Shown here: one piece after another, positions 9,452 through 16,861 of the stretch
How the letters are laid out: each line of letters opens with the position of its first letter
Position numbering within the stretch: the stretch's first letter is position 1
Assembly: GCF_022832375.1 (NCBI RefSeq)
Contig: NZ_JALHLG010000007.1
Location: 248,001-312,000 of the forward strand
Origin: Novosphingobium beihaiense
GTDB taxonomy: Bacteria > Pseudomonadota > Alphaproteobacteria > Sphingomonadales > Sphingomonadaceae
Length of the DNA: 64,000 nt
Direction of reading: 5' to 3'
Position numbers and translations under genes: made by a program
Notes under the pieces: generated by a model
Databases searched by the model: none
Seen by the model: the letters and a program-made list of their open reading frames with translations, nothing else
What the model was told of the DNA's origin: nothing

Positions 9452-10666
9452 ATGGCCGTACTGACCGACCAGGATACCGCGGGCGAGCTGAAGCTGACCC
9501 CGCCCGATCCCGTGCCGGCCGTAAAGCCCGAGCGCGCCGCCGGTCTCGTGCCGGTGGGAGAAGAGCAGAAGAGCAAGCTGCAGGTTCGGGTCGATGAATT
9601 CGTGACCGATCTGGTCTCGCAGGATTCGAACTCGCCCGAGTTCGGCCGCCGTGTCGACCAGATCACCAACATGGGCCGCAAGGAGATTACCGAGGCGGCT
9701 GGGCAGTCCAACCGCTTCCTCGACCGTCCTGTGCGCGCGATGGACAAGGATGCGGGCGTGGGCGCCGATCTCGCCGAGCTGCGCCGCACCGTGGAAGACC
9801 TCGATCCTTCGACCAAGGGCGATCTGCTGAGCAAGCGTAAGCTCTTCGGCATCATCCCGTTCGGTTCCAAGCTGCGCAATTACTTCGAAGGCTACCAGAG
9901 CGCGCAGGGCCACATCAGCGCTATCCTCACTCGCCTGCAGAACGGCAAGGACGAGCTGCTGATGGACAATGCCGCGATCGACGTGGAGCGGCAGAACCTG
10001 TGGGCGGCCATGGGCAAGCTCGAACAGATGGTCTTCATGTCCAAGGCGCTCGACGGGGCGCTGGAGGAGAAGGCGAATGATCTCGATCACACCGATCCCG
10101 CCAAGGCCAAGGCCGTGCGCGAGTCTGCGCTGTTCTATGTCCGCCAGCGCACGCAGGACTTGCTGACGCAGATGGCGGTGACGGTGCAGGGCTATCTCGC
10201 GCTCGATCTGGTGAAGAAGAACAATGTCGAGCTGATCAAGGGCGTGGACCGCGCCTCCACCACCACCGTCGGCGCGCTGCGCACGGCGGTCACGGTGGCG
10301 CAGGCGATGGCGAACCAGAAGCTGGTGCTCGACCAGATTACCGCGCTCAACACCACCACGGCCAATATCATCGACGGCACCGGCCAGATGCTGAAGGACA
10401 ACACCGCGCGCATCCACGAGCAGGCCTCCAGTTCGACGATCCCGCTCGAAACGCTGAGCCGCGCGTTCCAGAACATCTACGACACGATGGATTCGATCGA
10501 TACCTTCAAGCTGAAAGCGCTCGATTCGATGAAGCAGACGGTCACCTCGCTGGAAGGCGAGATCGACAAGTCCAAGGCCTATATCGCCCGTGCCCAGGGG
10601 CAGGCGGAAGGCGTCACCGCCGACGGCAAGGCCGCGCCTTCGCTGCTGGAGGGCGTGGACCAGTAA
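9452..10666 (+). CDS. telA: TelA/KlaA family toxic anion resistance protein
   Basis: A 404-residue soluble, largely helical protein of the TelA family (typical length 350-400). The family is linked to tellurite, antibiotic and cell-envelope stress tolerance, mechanism unsettled. Characteristic text includes LFGIIPFGSKLRNYFEGYQSA near residue 130, and repeated heptad-like helices such as VTVAQAMANQKLVLDQITALN. An AAGGA lies nine bases before the ATG. It is the first gene of a same-strand cluster with an XpaC-like protein, a YqiJ-like OB protein and, further on, a flotillin. TelA and XpaC are also paired in Firmicutes. Confidence 0.93.
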   Translation: MAVLTDQDTAGELKLTPPDPVPAVKPERAAGLVPVGEEQKSKLQVRVDEFVTDLVSQDSNSPEFGRRVDQITNMGRKEITEAAGQSNRFLDRPVRAMDKDAGVGADLAELRRTVEDLDPSTKGDLLSKRKLFGIIPFGSKLRNYFEGYQSAQGHISAILTRLQNGKDELLMDNAAIDVERQNLWAAMGKLEQMVFMSKALDGALEEKANDLDHTDPAKAKAVRESALFYVRQRTQDLLTQMAVTVQGYLALDLVKKNNVELIKGVDRASTTTVGALRTAVTVAQAMANQKLVLDQITALNTTTANIIDGTGQMLKDNTARIHEQASSSTIPLETLSRAFQNIYDTMDSIDTFKLKALDSMKQTVTSLEGEIDKSKAYIARAQGQAEGVTADGKAAPSLLEGVDQ

Positions 10667-10691
10667 GCGATGAGCAGCCGTGAGATCACCC

Positions 10692-10818
10692 AATCCTCCC
10701 TGTCGCGCCGCGATGGGGAGGGGGACCGCCCGCGCAGCGGGTGGTGGAGGGGGGAGAAGCCCCTCCGTCAGCCCTGCGGGCTGCCACCTCCCCATTCCCT
10801 GCGGGAACAGGGAGGATT
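10692..10818. repeat. Type A palindromic repeat, copy 3 (between telA and the XpaC-like gene)
   Basis: Bounded by AATCCTCCC and GGGAGGATT, with inner GGTGGAGGGG/CCCCTCCGTC arms. It occupies nearly all of the telA-XpaC gap, and its last bases, GGGAGG, are the only Shine-Dalgarno candidate for the next gene. Confidence 0.88.
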
Positions 10819-10826
10819 GGCGTAAC

Positions 10827-11525
10827 ATGGCCCAAACTCCCGCCCGCGTATCACAGGAAATCATCCGCGCCGCCCGCCGCCAGCGCGCCGCCCGGCTCTA
10901 CAACGCCCGCAAGGAGCGCTGGCGCTTCCGCCTGCGCCGCATCCGCCGCGCGTTCTTCGCGCTCTCGGGCATCTGGATCGCCACGCTGGTGACGGCGCTG
11001 GTGCTCGGCGGCATTTCGTTCATGGCGGGAATGCTCTCGATCCTGCTGGGCATCGCGGTGTTCGTGATGCTCTCGATCTACCCGGCGGCCCCGCGCACCC
11101 ATGCCGGGGATCTGGAAAGCGCGAGCCTGCCCGAACTGGCAGGCTCGGCCGAACTGTGGCTGGAAGGCAAGCGCCGCGCGCTGCCCAATGCGGCGGTCGA
11201 TGCCATAGACATGATCGGCGTGCGCCTCGAACAGATCGCCCCGCAGCTCGCCGCGATGGAGGAGACCGGCCCGGCCGCGCGCGAAGTGCGCAAGCTGTTG
11301 ACCGAGCATCTGCCCGGGCTGGTGGACAGCTACACCCGTATTCCCGCCGCGCTGCGCAGCAAACCGGGCGTCAGCGGCGCCAGCCCGTCCGAGCAGCTTG
11401 TGGATGGCCTCAGCGTCATTTCCGACGAAATCGAGGCAATGAGCCTCGACCTCTCGCGGAACGACATCGACGCGCTGGCCACGCGCAACCGTTTCCTTGA
11501 AACCAAGTACGTCGATCGTGATTGA
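10827..11525 (+). CDS. XpaC-like (5-bromo-4-chloroindolyl phosphate hydrolysis) family membrane protein
   Basis: A 232-residue protein. A very basic N-terminus (residues 8-40, rich in Arg) is followed by two adjacent membrane segments (about 45-85: FFALSGIWIATLVTALVLGG and FMAGMLSILLGIAVFVML). A helical cytoplasmic domain follows, with LPNAAVDAIDMIGVRLEQI. This matches the XpaC architecture and its usual place beside TelA. An in-frame ATG-less extension upstream runs through the repeat; ATG 10827, with GGAGG about eleven bases upstream, is the better start. Enzymatic activity is doubtful; the family name comes from an indirect phenotype. Confidence 0.82.
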   Translation: MAQTPARVSQEIIRAARRQRAARLYNARKERWRFRLRRIRRAFFALSGIWIATLVTALVLGGISFMAGMLSILLGIAVFVMLSIYPAAPRTHAGDLESASLPELAGSAELWLEGKRRALPNAAVDAIDMIGVRLEQIAPQLAAMEETGPAAREVRKLLTEHLPGLVDSYTRIPAALRSKPGVSGASPSEQLVDGLSVISDEIEAMSLDLSRNDIDALATRNRFLETKYVDRD

Positions 11526-12162
11526 GCTGCTGACCGAGCCGGGAAATATGCCGTTCTCGGTGGCGCTGGGCGTGGTGGCGCTGCTCGCCGTGCTGCAACT
11601 GGCGGGCCTCGGCGATCTGCTCGGGGCCGATCTCGATGCGGATGTGGATGTCGGAGTCGATGTCGATCACGATCTGGCGGTCGATGCGGGGCTGCTCTCG
11701 CTGATCGGCGTGGGCCGCATCCCGTTCATGATGTGGCTGATGATCCTGCTGTCGCTCTTCGGCGTGATCGGCCTCGCCGGGCAGCACTTTCTGGAAGCGC
11801 TCACCGGCGCGCCATGGTCCGCCTGGCTGGTGAGCGCGGGCGCAGCCCTGGTCGCGCTGCCCGCCACGGGCGCGATATCCCGCCCGCTCGGCCGGGTGCT
11901 GCCCAAGGACGAGACCACCGCCATCAACGTTGGTGCGCTCGTCGGGCGCGAGGCGGAAGTGGTGATCGGCACCGCTACGCCGGGCAATCCGGCGCGCGCC
12001 AAAGTTACCGACCACTTCGGGCAGGTGCACTACGTGATGCTGGAACCGGACAATGCGGACCAGCGCTTCGTCCAGAACGAAAAGGTGCTGCTGGTGCGGC
12101 GCGAGGGCGAACTGTTCAAGGCTATCGCGCGCGGGGATCACTATTTGCCGAAGCTGGATTGA
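11518..12162 (+). CDS. YqiJ-like (OB-fold) membrane protein, flotillin partner
   Basis: About 214 residues from GTG 11518, overlapping the previous stop by eight bases; ATG 11548 is an alternative start. There are three membrane segments: VALGVVALLAVLQLAGLG, MWLMILLSLFGVIGLAG and WLVSAGAALVALPATGA. Between the first two is an Asp/Val-rich stretch (LDADVDVGVDVDHDL). The C-terminal 80 residues form an NfeD-like OB-fold (VNVGALVGREAEVVIGTATPG, VLLVRREGELFKAI). Proteins of this kind accompany flotillins, as YqiJ accompanies YqiK in E. coli, and the flotillin here is at 13747. Membrane-domain organisation is the likely role. Confidence 0.82.
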   Translation: MIELLTEPGNMPFSVALGVVALLAVLQLAGLGDLLGADLDADVDVGVDVDHDLAVDAGLLSLIGVGRIPFMMWLMILLSLFGVIGLAGQHFLEALTGAPWSAWLVSAGAALVALPATGAISRPLGRVLPKDETTAINVGALVGREAEVVIGTATPGNPARAKVTDHFGQVHYVMLEPDNADQRFVQNEKVLLVRREGELFKAIARGDHYLPKLD

Positions 12163-12257
12163 AGGCAGCAAGCAGAAGCTTCGATTGGATCTTCTCCTGC
12201 CTGCATCTGCATTTTGGGTGGTAAGCGCACGCAGCGCAACCTAGTTAGGCAGACCAT

Positions 12258-12542
12258 ATGCGCACCAACCGGACCTTTTATGCCTTCGATGCAGTGTGGC
12301 GCTTCCTGTTGCAGGTATATCTCTGGATCAGCATATTTATCTGCTTGCTGGGAGCATGGGGGATTGGCGTTGTTTCGCAAGGAGAGAATGCGAAGTTCGT
12401 AAGTGCAGCGCTCATCCTGTTCGCCGGACTGGGAGTGGCGTTTAGTCGCTCAGTGCGACATATTCAGAATCCTCGCTGGTGGCACTGGGGCTTGGGGGTA
12501 GTCCTAATTGCACCAGCGGTTCTGTTGGCCGTGAAGAGATAG
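12258..12542 (+). CDS. Small hypothetical membrane protein
   Basis: 94 residues with three probable membrane helices: FLLQVYLWISIFICLLGAWG, FVSAALILFAGLGVAF and HWGLGVVLIAPAVLLAV. A WW pair lies near residue 75. I do not recognise a family. Base composition is lower in GC than the flanking genes, and only a weak TTAGG lies upstream. It sits inside the telA-flotillin cluster, in what may be an inserted segment (12163-13690). Confidence 0.5.
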   Translation: MRTNRTFYAFDAVWRFLLQVYLWISIFICLLGAWGIGVVSQGENAKFVSAALILFAGLGVAFSRSVRHIQNPRWWHWGLGVVLIAPAVLLAVKR

Positions 12543-12628
12543 CTTCATTGACCTGTGGAATGGCGGCAATGTCGGGCTGCCAGTCAGTAGAGGCTTTTCT
12601 CCTTGTTCTGCGATAGCTGGCGTGTTTA

Positions 12629-13120
12629 TTGGCGTATGTGCGATTAAACATCAGGCGATACGGTTGCGTGCTGGCTCTTGCCCTTCCGGTCGCGATATTC
12701 TTGTTGGTAGCTGGACCAATCCAGTGGTGGCAGCATTACCAAAGCTGGTCTCATCTTTCGAAGGATGAACTCATCGAATCCGCGAACTGGTACATCGCTA
12801 ACCGTGCACCGGGCAACGACGCCTGCATCTTCGCAGTTGAATGCAAAGATGGCCGAGCTCGTCTGAAACTGATCAAGACACTCGACGAGTGGGACTTCGA
12901 GGCATCGAAGCAGGCAGCTTGGGATCGTAAGTTCAAGGATGTTTGCCAAGGTCGGACTGCAAACTTCGCGTTAGAGGTGGAGCCGACAATCCGCAAAGTC
13001 AAACGACCGAAAAAGGACGCAAACGGGCTATTTGGTCATTCTACAACGATCGGTTCGTCCCGGCCAGAACTAGATTTGAACTTGCCGCCTTTAGCGAGAT
13101 TGAGCCTGAGCCTTGTCTAA
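12629..13120 (+). CDS. Hypothetical protein with N-terminal membrane anchor
   Basis: 163 residues from a TTG at 12629, or shorter from GTG 12638. One membrane anchor at residues 13-32 (VLALALPVAIFLLVAGPIQW) is followed by a hydrophilic domain with three cysteines (DACIFAVECKDG and FKDVCQGR). The domain seems ordered up to about residue 125; the final stretch is low-complexity. No ribosome binding site is obvious and I do not recognise the family. The stop falls inside a perfect palindrome, AACCGCATATGCGGTT. Confidence 0.42.
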   Translation: MAYVRLNIRRYGCVLALALPVAIFLLVAGPIQWWQHYQSWSHLSKDELIESANWYIANRAPGNDACIFAVECKDGRARLKLIKTLDEWDFEASKQAAWDRKFKDVCQGRTANFALEVEPTIRKVKRPKKDANGLFGHSTTIGSSRPELDLNLPPLARLSLSLV

Positions 13121-13232
13121 CCGCATATGCGGTTACAACGCGCTCAAGATTGAATGGTAAACCCTAGCTCCTTCAGTCGAGCGACGTCCATTTTGTCGTC
13201 GTCTCCGTAAAGTCCGCTCTAGCGCATATGCG
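13119..13232. repeat. Two CGCATATGCG palindromes 101 bp apart
   Basis: A perfect 16-bp palindrome AACCGCATATGCGGTT is at 13119-13134, and its 10-bp core CGCATATGCG recurs at 13223-13232. These could be protein-binding sites; the function is not evident. Confidence 0.45.
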
Positions 13233-13404
13233 GCTTCACGCCGCCACAGACTTCGGCTGCCGTTGCCTTTGCGACTTTCTGGCTAGTGATGCATTGGAGT
13301 CTAAGCCACGATTAAATTTCCGCAATCTCCAAATGCAATCGACTCGCAATAATCCGGTTTTCCTATGAGCCGCCCCCAGCATCCGCTATACCACTCAAAG
13401 ACAA

Positions 13405-13444
13405 GATGAAATCGAGAGCGGGGCGCTGTGCCGTCCGCAGCATC
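13405..13444 (+). ncRNA. Hairpin-forming 40-nt motif, copy 1
   Basis: The motif starts GATGAAATCGAGAGCGGGGC and ends GCCGTCCGCAGCATC. It can fold with GCGG/CCGC and GGC/GCC stems around a GCTGT loop, closed by GATG/CATC. It matches the copy at 13693-13732 at 37 of 40 bases. Confidence 0.5.
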
Positions 13445-13604
13445 TTGGTTCGGAGAAGCGGAAGATGAGCGCCAGTATCGAACGCGGTTCGTGCAGGCTG
13501 CGATCCTGTTTTATGGCGCGGTGACCGTTCCGGTCCTGCCGCGACTTCAAATAACTGCCAGCATGGTTCTGGACTTCAAGCCGGTGAGGGCGGGTTTCGT
13601 CTGA
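13428..13604 (+). CDS. Possible 58-residue small protein
   Basis: A GTG-initiated frame that starts inside the first hairpin motif and encodes a short protein with a hydrophobic middle (FVQAAILFYGAVTVPVLP). It has no good ribosome binding site. It may be the remains of a gene once served by the duplicated leader. This is weak support only. Confidence 0.22.
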   Translation: MPSAASWFGEAEDERQYRTRFVQAAILFYGAVTVPVLPRLQITASMVLDFKPVRAGFV

Positions 13605-13692
13605 AATCTGTCTGACGCCATGCGCCCTTGCCGGGCGCGGGAAAGCGATCCGAGGTCATTCAAGCTTAACTGCGTGCGCGCATTTGAGTTGG

Positions 13693-13732
13693 GATGAAAT
13701 CGAGAGCGGGGCATAGTGCCGTCCGCAGCATC
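13693..13732 (+). ncRNA. Hairpin-forming 40-nt motif, copy 2, in the flotillin leader
   Basis: Same sequence as 13405-13444 except that the loop reads ATAGT instead of GCTGT. It ends 14 bases before the flotillin ATG. An ATG within it (13694) opens an 18-codon frame, MKSRAGHSAVRSIPLKEK, whose TGA ends just before the flotillin start, so a coupled leader peptide is also possible. Confidence 0.5.
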
Positions 13733-13746
13733 CCCTTGAAGGAGAA

Positions 13747-15468
13747 ATGAAAATGGACGGCCTTTCGAACGGCCTATTCGGCATCGGCATCCTTGCCGGT
13801 GGCATTGTGATCCTGCTGATCGTGTTCGGCGTGATGCTGGCGCGGCTCTACCGGCGCGCGAGCAAGGAAATCGCGTTCGTGCGAACGGGCATCGGCGGCG
13901 AAAAGGTCGTGATGAATGGCGGCGCTCTGGTGCTGCCGATCTTTCACGAGACGATGCCGGTCAATATGAACACCGTGCGTCTGGCCGTGGAACGCAAGAA
14001 CGGGGACGCCCTGATCACGCTCGACCGCTTGCGGATCGACGTGAAGGCGGAGTTCTACGTGCGTGTCCGTCCCGATGCGGGCGCCATTGCCATGGCCGCG
14101 CAGACGCTCGGCGCGCGCACGATGCACCCCGAGGCGCTGAAGGATCTTGTCGAGGGCAAGTTCGTGGACGCGCTGCGCTCGGTCGCGGCGGGGATGTCGA
14201 TGAACCAGCTTCACGAACAGCGCGCGGACTTCGTGCAGAAAGTGCAGCAGGTATCCGCTGCGGACCTGGCGATGAACGGTCTGGAACTGGAATCGGTCTC
14301 GCTGACCGGCCTCGACCAGACGTCGATCGAGCACTTCAATGCGAACAACGCGTTTGACGCGGAAGGTCTGACCAAGCTGACCGAGCAGATCGAGCTGCGC
14401 AAGAAAACGCGCAACGACATCGAGCAGGACACGCGCGTGCAGATGGAGACCAAGAACCTCGAAGCCGACCGGCAGTCGCTGCAGATCCAGCGCGATAACG
14501 AGTTCGCGCGTCTGGAACAGGAACGCGAAGTCGAAATGCGCCGGGCCGAGCAGGCAGCGGAAGTTGCCCGCGAACAGGCCGCACGCGGCCGCGAGGCGGA
14601 CGAAGCCCGCATCGAGGCCAAGCAGCAGGTTGATTCGCGCCAGATCGAGGCGGACCGGACAGTCCAGGAAGCCCAGATCGCACAGGCTCAGGCGGTCGAG
14701 CTGGCCCGTCAGGAGCAGCAGATCGCGATCCAGAACAAGAGCCGCGAGGAAAGCCAGGCCAAGGCCGAGGCGGACGAGGCCCGCGCCAAGGCGGTGGCTG
14801 CCGAGGAACAGGTCGCGACCAGCCGCGAAACCGAAGTGGCCGAGCGTCTGAAGAGGATCGAGCTGATCGAGGCGGCCAAGGAGGCCGAACGTCAGGCGAT
14901 TTCGGTCAAGGTCGAAGCCGAGGCCGAAAAGGAAGCTGCATCCAACCGCGCCCAGGCCGCAAGGCTGGAAGCGGAAGGTGAGGCCGAAGCCGAGAAGCTG
15001 CGTGCCGAAGCGGCGCGTGTGCGTTTCGAGGTCGAGGCTGCCGGTCAGCGCGCGATCAACGAGGCAGCGAACCTGCTGTCTTCGGATCAGGTCTCGCTGC
15101 AGATGAAGATGGCGCTGCTGAAAGTCTTGCCCGAAGTCGTGCGCGAGAGCGTGCGGCCGATGGAAGCGATCGACTCGATCAAGATCGTGCAGGTCGATGG
15201 CCTCACGCAAAAGGGCGGCGCAGCGGGCGGCACCGGGGCTCCCGTCGGAGGCTCGGGCAACCTCGCCAACGATGCGGTGAGCGCAGCGCTCGCCTACCGC
15301 GCACAGGCGCCGGTGATCGACGGGTTGATGAAGGAACTCGGCCTCGACGGCGCTTCGCTGGCCACGATGGTCAAGGGCGCGGTGGAGCCGCAGGTTCCGC
15401 AAGCCCCTGAAGCGGCGGACAACGACGCGTCAGGGGATGAGGTTTACAGCCCCAAGACGGTGAACTGA
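13747..15468 (+). CDS. Flotillin family (SPFH/band 7) membrane scaffold protein
   Basis: 573 residues. An N-terminal membrane segment (about 10-31: ILAGGIVILLIVFGVMLARLY) precedes the SPFH/band 7 domain (about 40-210: FVRTGIGGEKVVMNGGALVLPIF is diagnostic). A long charged coiled coil rich in EAE/RAE repeats (about 220-440) and the C-terminal flotillin region follow. Its length and layout match E. coli YqiK-type flotillins, which form oligomeric membrane microdomain scaffolds. GAAGGAG sits nine bases before the ATG. A leader with a duplicated hairpin precedes it and a strong terminator follows. Its partner is the YqiJ-like protein at 11518. Confidence 0.95.
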   Translation: MKMDGLSNGLFGIGILAGGIVILLIVFGVMLARLYRRASKEIAFVRTGIGGEKVVMNGGALVLPIFHETMPVNMNTVRLAVERKNGDALITLDRLRIDVKAEFYVRVRPDAGAIAMAAQTLGARTMHPEALKDLVEGKFVDALRSVAAGMSMNQLHEQRADFVQKVQQVSAADLAMNGLELESVSLTGLDQTSIEHFNANNAFDAEGLTKLTEQIELRKKTRNDIEQDTRVQMETKNLEADRQSLQIQRDNEFARLEQEREVEMRRAEQAAEVAREQAARGREADEARIEAKQQVDSRQIEADRTVQEAQIAQAQAVELARQEQQIAIQNKSREESQAKAEADEARAKAVAAEEQVATSRETEVAERLKRIELIEAAKEAERQAISVKVEAEAEKEAASNRAQAARLEAEGEAEAEKLRAEAARVRFEVEAAGQRAINEAANLLSSDQVSLQMKMALLKVLPEVVRESVRPMEAIDSIKIVQVDGLTQKGGAAGGTGAPVGGSGNLANDAVSAALAYRAQAPVIDGLMKELGLDGASLATMVKGAVEPQVPQAPEAADNDASGDEVYSPKTVN

Positions 15469-15476
15469 ACGAAAGG

Positions 15477-15508
15477 AAGCCCGGGAGAGACGATCTCCCG
15501 GGCTTTTC
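15477..15508 (+). terminator. Intrinsic terminator after the flotillin gene
   Basis: A perfect 12-bp stem AAGCCCGGGAGA/TCTCCCGGGCTT with a five-base loop (GACGA) runs into TTTT. It lies nine bases after the flotillin stop. Confidence 0.9.
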
Positions 15509-15526
15509 CATTCCTCGCAGACTGCT

Positions 15527-15871
15527 CTATCTGCCCAGCTTGCTACGGTTGCTGGCCCGGAGAATGTCCTCCATGTCCATGATACAGTCACGCCCCTTGA
15601 TTCCGTCTTCGGTCTTATCCTCGGGATCGGCTTCGAAGTGCACGCGCATCTGCTCAGACAGTTCGGCGAGTTTCTGGTAGTTTTCTTCGCCCACTTTCTT
15701 GCGAATGCTCTTCAGACCTTCGTTTAGAGCGAAGAATTCTGTGTCGATGCTTTGTCCGGGGAAATGACCGCTATCATCTTCAAATTTCGGTGAATGGAGG
15801 ATCATCCAACCCAGAAGATCCATCAATTCACTGATGCTCTTGGGGATGTAGGGAGCATATGGCTTCTGCAT
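15527..15871 (-). CDS. Hypothetical small acidic protein, immunity-protein-like
   Basis: 114 residues, soluble, acidic and helical: YIPKSISELMDLLGWMILHS, then FFALNEGLKSIRKKVGEENY and ending MEDILRASNRSKLGR. ATG 15871 has AAGG eight bases upstream; ATG 15877 is also possible and would overlap the upstream frame as ATGA. Size and acidity recall immunity proteins of polymorphic toxin cassettes. The idea gains weight from the short fragment immediately upstream and from a second degraded copy of this gene at 16224-16378. I cannot name an immunity family. Confidence 0.6.
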   Translation of the reverse strand: MQKPYAPYIPKSISELMDLLGWMILHSPKFEDDSGHFPGQSIDTEFFALNEGLKSIRKKVGEENYQKLAELSEQMRVHFEADPEDKTEDGIKGRDCIMDMEDILRASNRSKLGR

Positions 15872-15873
15872 GT

Positions 15874-16092
15874 TCATCGCCTTGTCCGGGAAATGACGAC
15901 GTGTCTCAGAGCGCGAACGCTTCCGGGGGCGAATGTGAATCGGCCGTTGCGGGGATCATGATATGGATTGAACTTGCGCTCGGTTCTCGACTGGAAGAGA
16001 TGCGGCGAAAGCCGTCTTCCCGTTCTGAGATAGTGCTCGAATGCGAGACATTCGGCGGATTGACGCTCCATCGAGGGAGAGTGATTGGGCAT
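15874..16092 (-). CDS. Truncated toxin-like or secreted-protein N-terminal fragment
   Basis: 72 residues: MPNHSPSMERQSAECLAFEH, an LRTGRRL stretch, then KFNPYHDPRNGRFTFAPGS and a short tail (RALRHVVISRTRR). The KFNPxHDPxNGRFTF motif is one I associate with N-terminal parts of larger toxin-like or lytic proteins in sphingomonads, where a glycine/proline-rich region and an effector domain would follow. Here the frame stops at once, so the effector part is missing. It is directly upstream of the immunity-like gene on the same strand. The call rests on one motif and on context. Confidence 0.4.
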   Translation of the reverse strand: MPNHSPSMERQSAECLAFEHYLRTGRRLSPHLFQSRTERKFNPYHDPRNGRFTFAPGSVRALRHVVISRTRR

Positions 16093-16223
16093 TGTTTATC
16101 CCTTGTTGTTCAATTGGAACATTAGGGGAACAAATCCTGCAATTCAAGTAATGTAACAATAATGGCAAATCTGTCGCACACATCTGCGCGATCGATGGGT
16201 GAGAGCGTCGTTCGCCGTAATCA

Positions 16224-16378
16224 TCACCGCCTGCGGCGGTTCCTGGCTTTGAAAATGTCCTCTCTATGTCCTTGATCTCGCCGACGCCCCGGGGGATATC
16301 AGACTTGTTTGTTCGAGTTGACGAATTGAGTGTCCCGTTATTTCTGTCGGAGTTCGGTTCAATTTTGCTATTGAACAA
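16224..16378 (-). pseudogene. Degraded, frameshifted copy of the immunity-like gene
   Basis: On the minus strand this region aligns at base level with the 3' end of the gene at 15527. Shared blocks include GGGGCGT, ATCA.GGACAT.GAG, GACATT.TC and GCCAG.AACCG, all in order and ending at a stop. An extra AG after GACATAGAG shifts the frame; without it the tail reads KDIEDIFKARNRRRR, matching MDMEDILRASNRSKLGR. Similarity fades upstream of about 16375. Confidence 0.6.
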
Positions 16379-16483
16379 TATCCAAAGTCGCTACGTTCTA
16401 ATCGCCGGGGCGGAAAATATTAAGCAGGGCTCCTGTGTTGGACGGGTAGGAAAGGCTGCAACAGGCGGGGAGAGAGGCTAAAT

Positions 16484-16855
16484 ATGCCGGATAAAACCTA
16501 CAAGATCCTGCTGTTCATGAAGCGCAGGCCGGATATCTCCGTCGAGCAGTTCCGCGACTATTACGAAACGCAGCACGCGCCTTTGGCGGAAAAGTACTCC
16601 CGCGGCGTGAAGCGCTATATCCGCCGTTACATCGATCCGCAGCCGCATCCAGAGACCGGCGCGTTTACCGATGGGCCCGATGTCATCACTGAACTGTGGT
16701 TCGATGACGAGAAGATCTATCGCGGCACGCTCGCCTATATCACCTCCAGCCTGATGCCGGAGGAGATCATCGCGGACGAGAAGAACCTGTTCGACAGGTT
16801 TTCCTTCCGTATCGCTACGGTGGTAGAGTGCGAGTCCCCCGTTCAGGAAGGCTGA
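16484..16855 (+). CDS. EthD domain protein
   Basis: 123 residues of the EthD/dimeric alpha-beta barrel type. It opens KTYKILLFMKRRPDISVEQF with the family HAPL motif (YYETQHAPLAEKY) and ends with an aromatic-rich strand region (FDRFSFRIATVVE). EthD proteins act in oxidative catabolism of ethers and aromatics, or as small monooxygenase/decarboxylase-like enzymes. It is convergent with the SDR gene, six bases away, and next to the molybdenum hydroxylase operon, which suggests a shared catabolic pathway. Substrate unknown. Confidence 0.85.
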   Translation: MPDKTYKILLFMKRRPDISVEQFRDYYETQHAPLAEKYSRGVKRYIRRYIDPQPHPETGAFTDGPDVITELWFDDEKIYRGTLAYITSSLMPEEIIADEKNLFDRFSFRIATVVECESPVQEG

Positions 16856-16861
16856 GCGCCG

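Noticed and set aside
13060-13085. tRNA-like T-arm on the minus strand (GTTCAAATC)
   Set aside because: The flanking stem does not pair, and no acceptor or anticodon arm can be built.
13150-13215. Minus-strand tail reading MDVARLKELGFTIQS, like the end of an epimerase
   Set aside because: Only about 24 codons are open and nothing related precedes it; too short to call a gene remnant.
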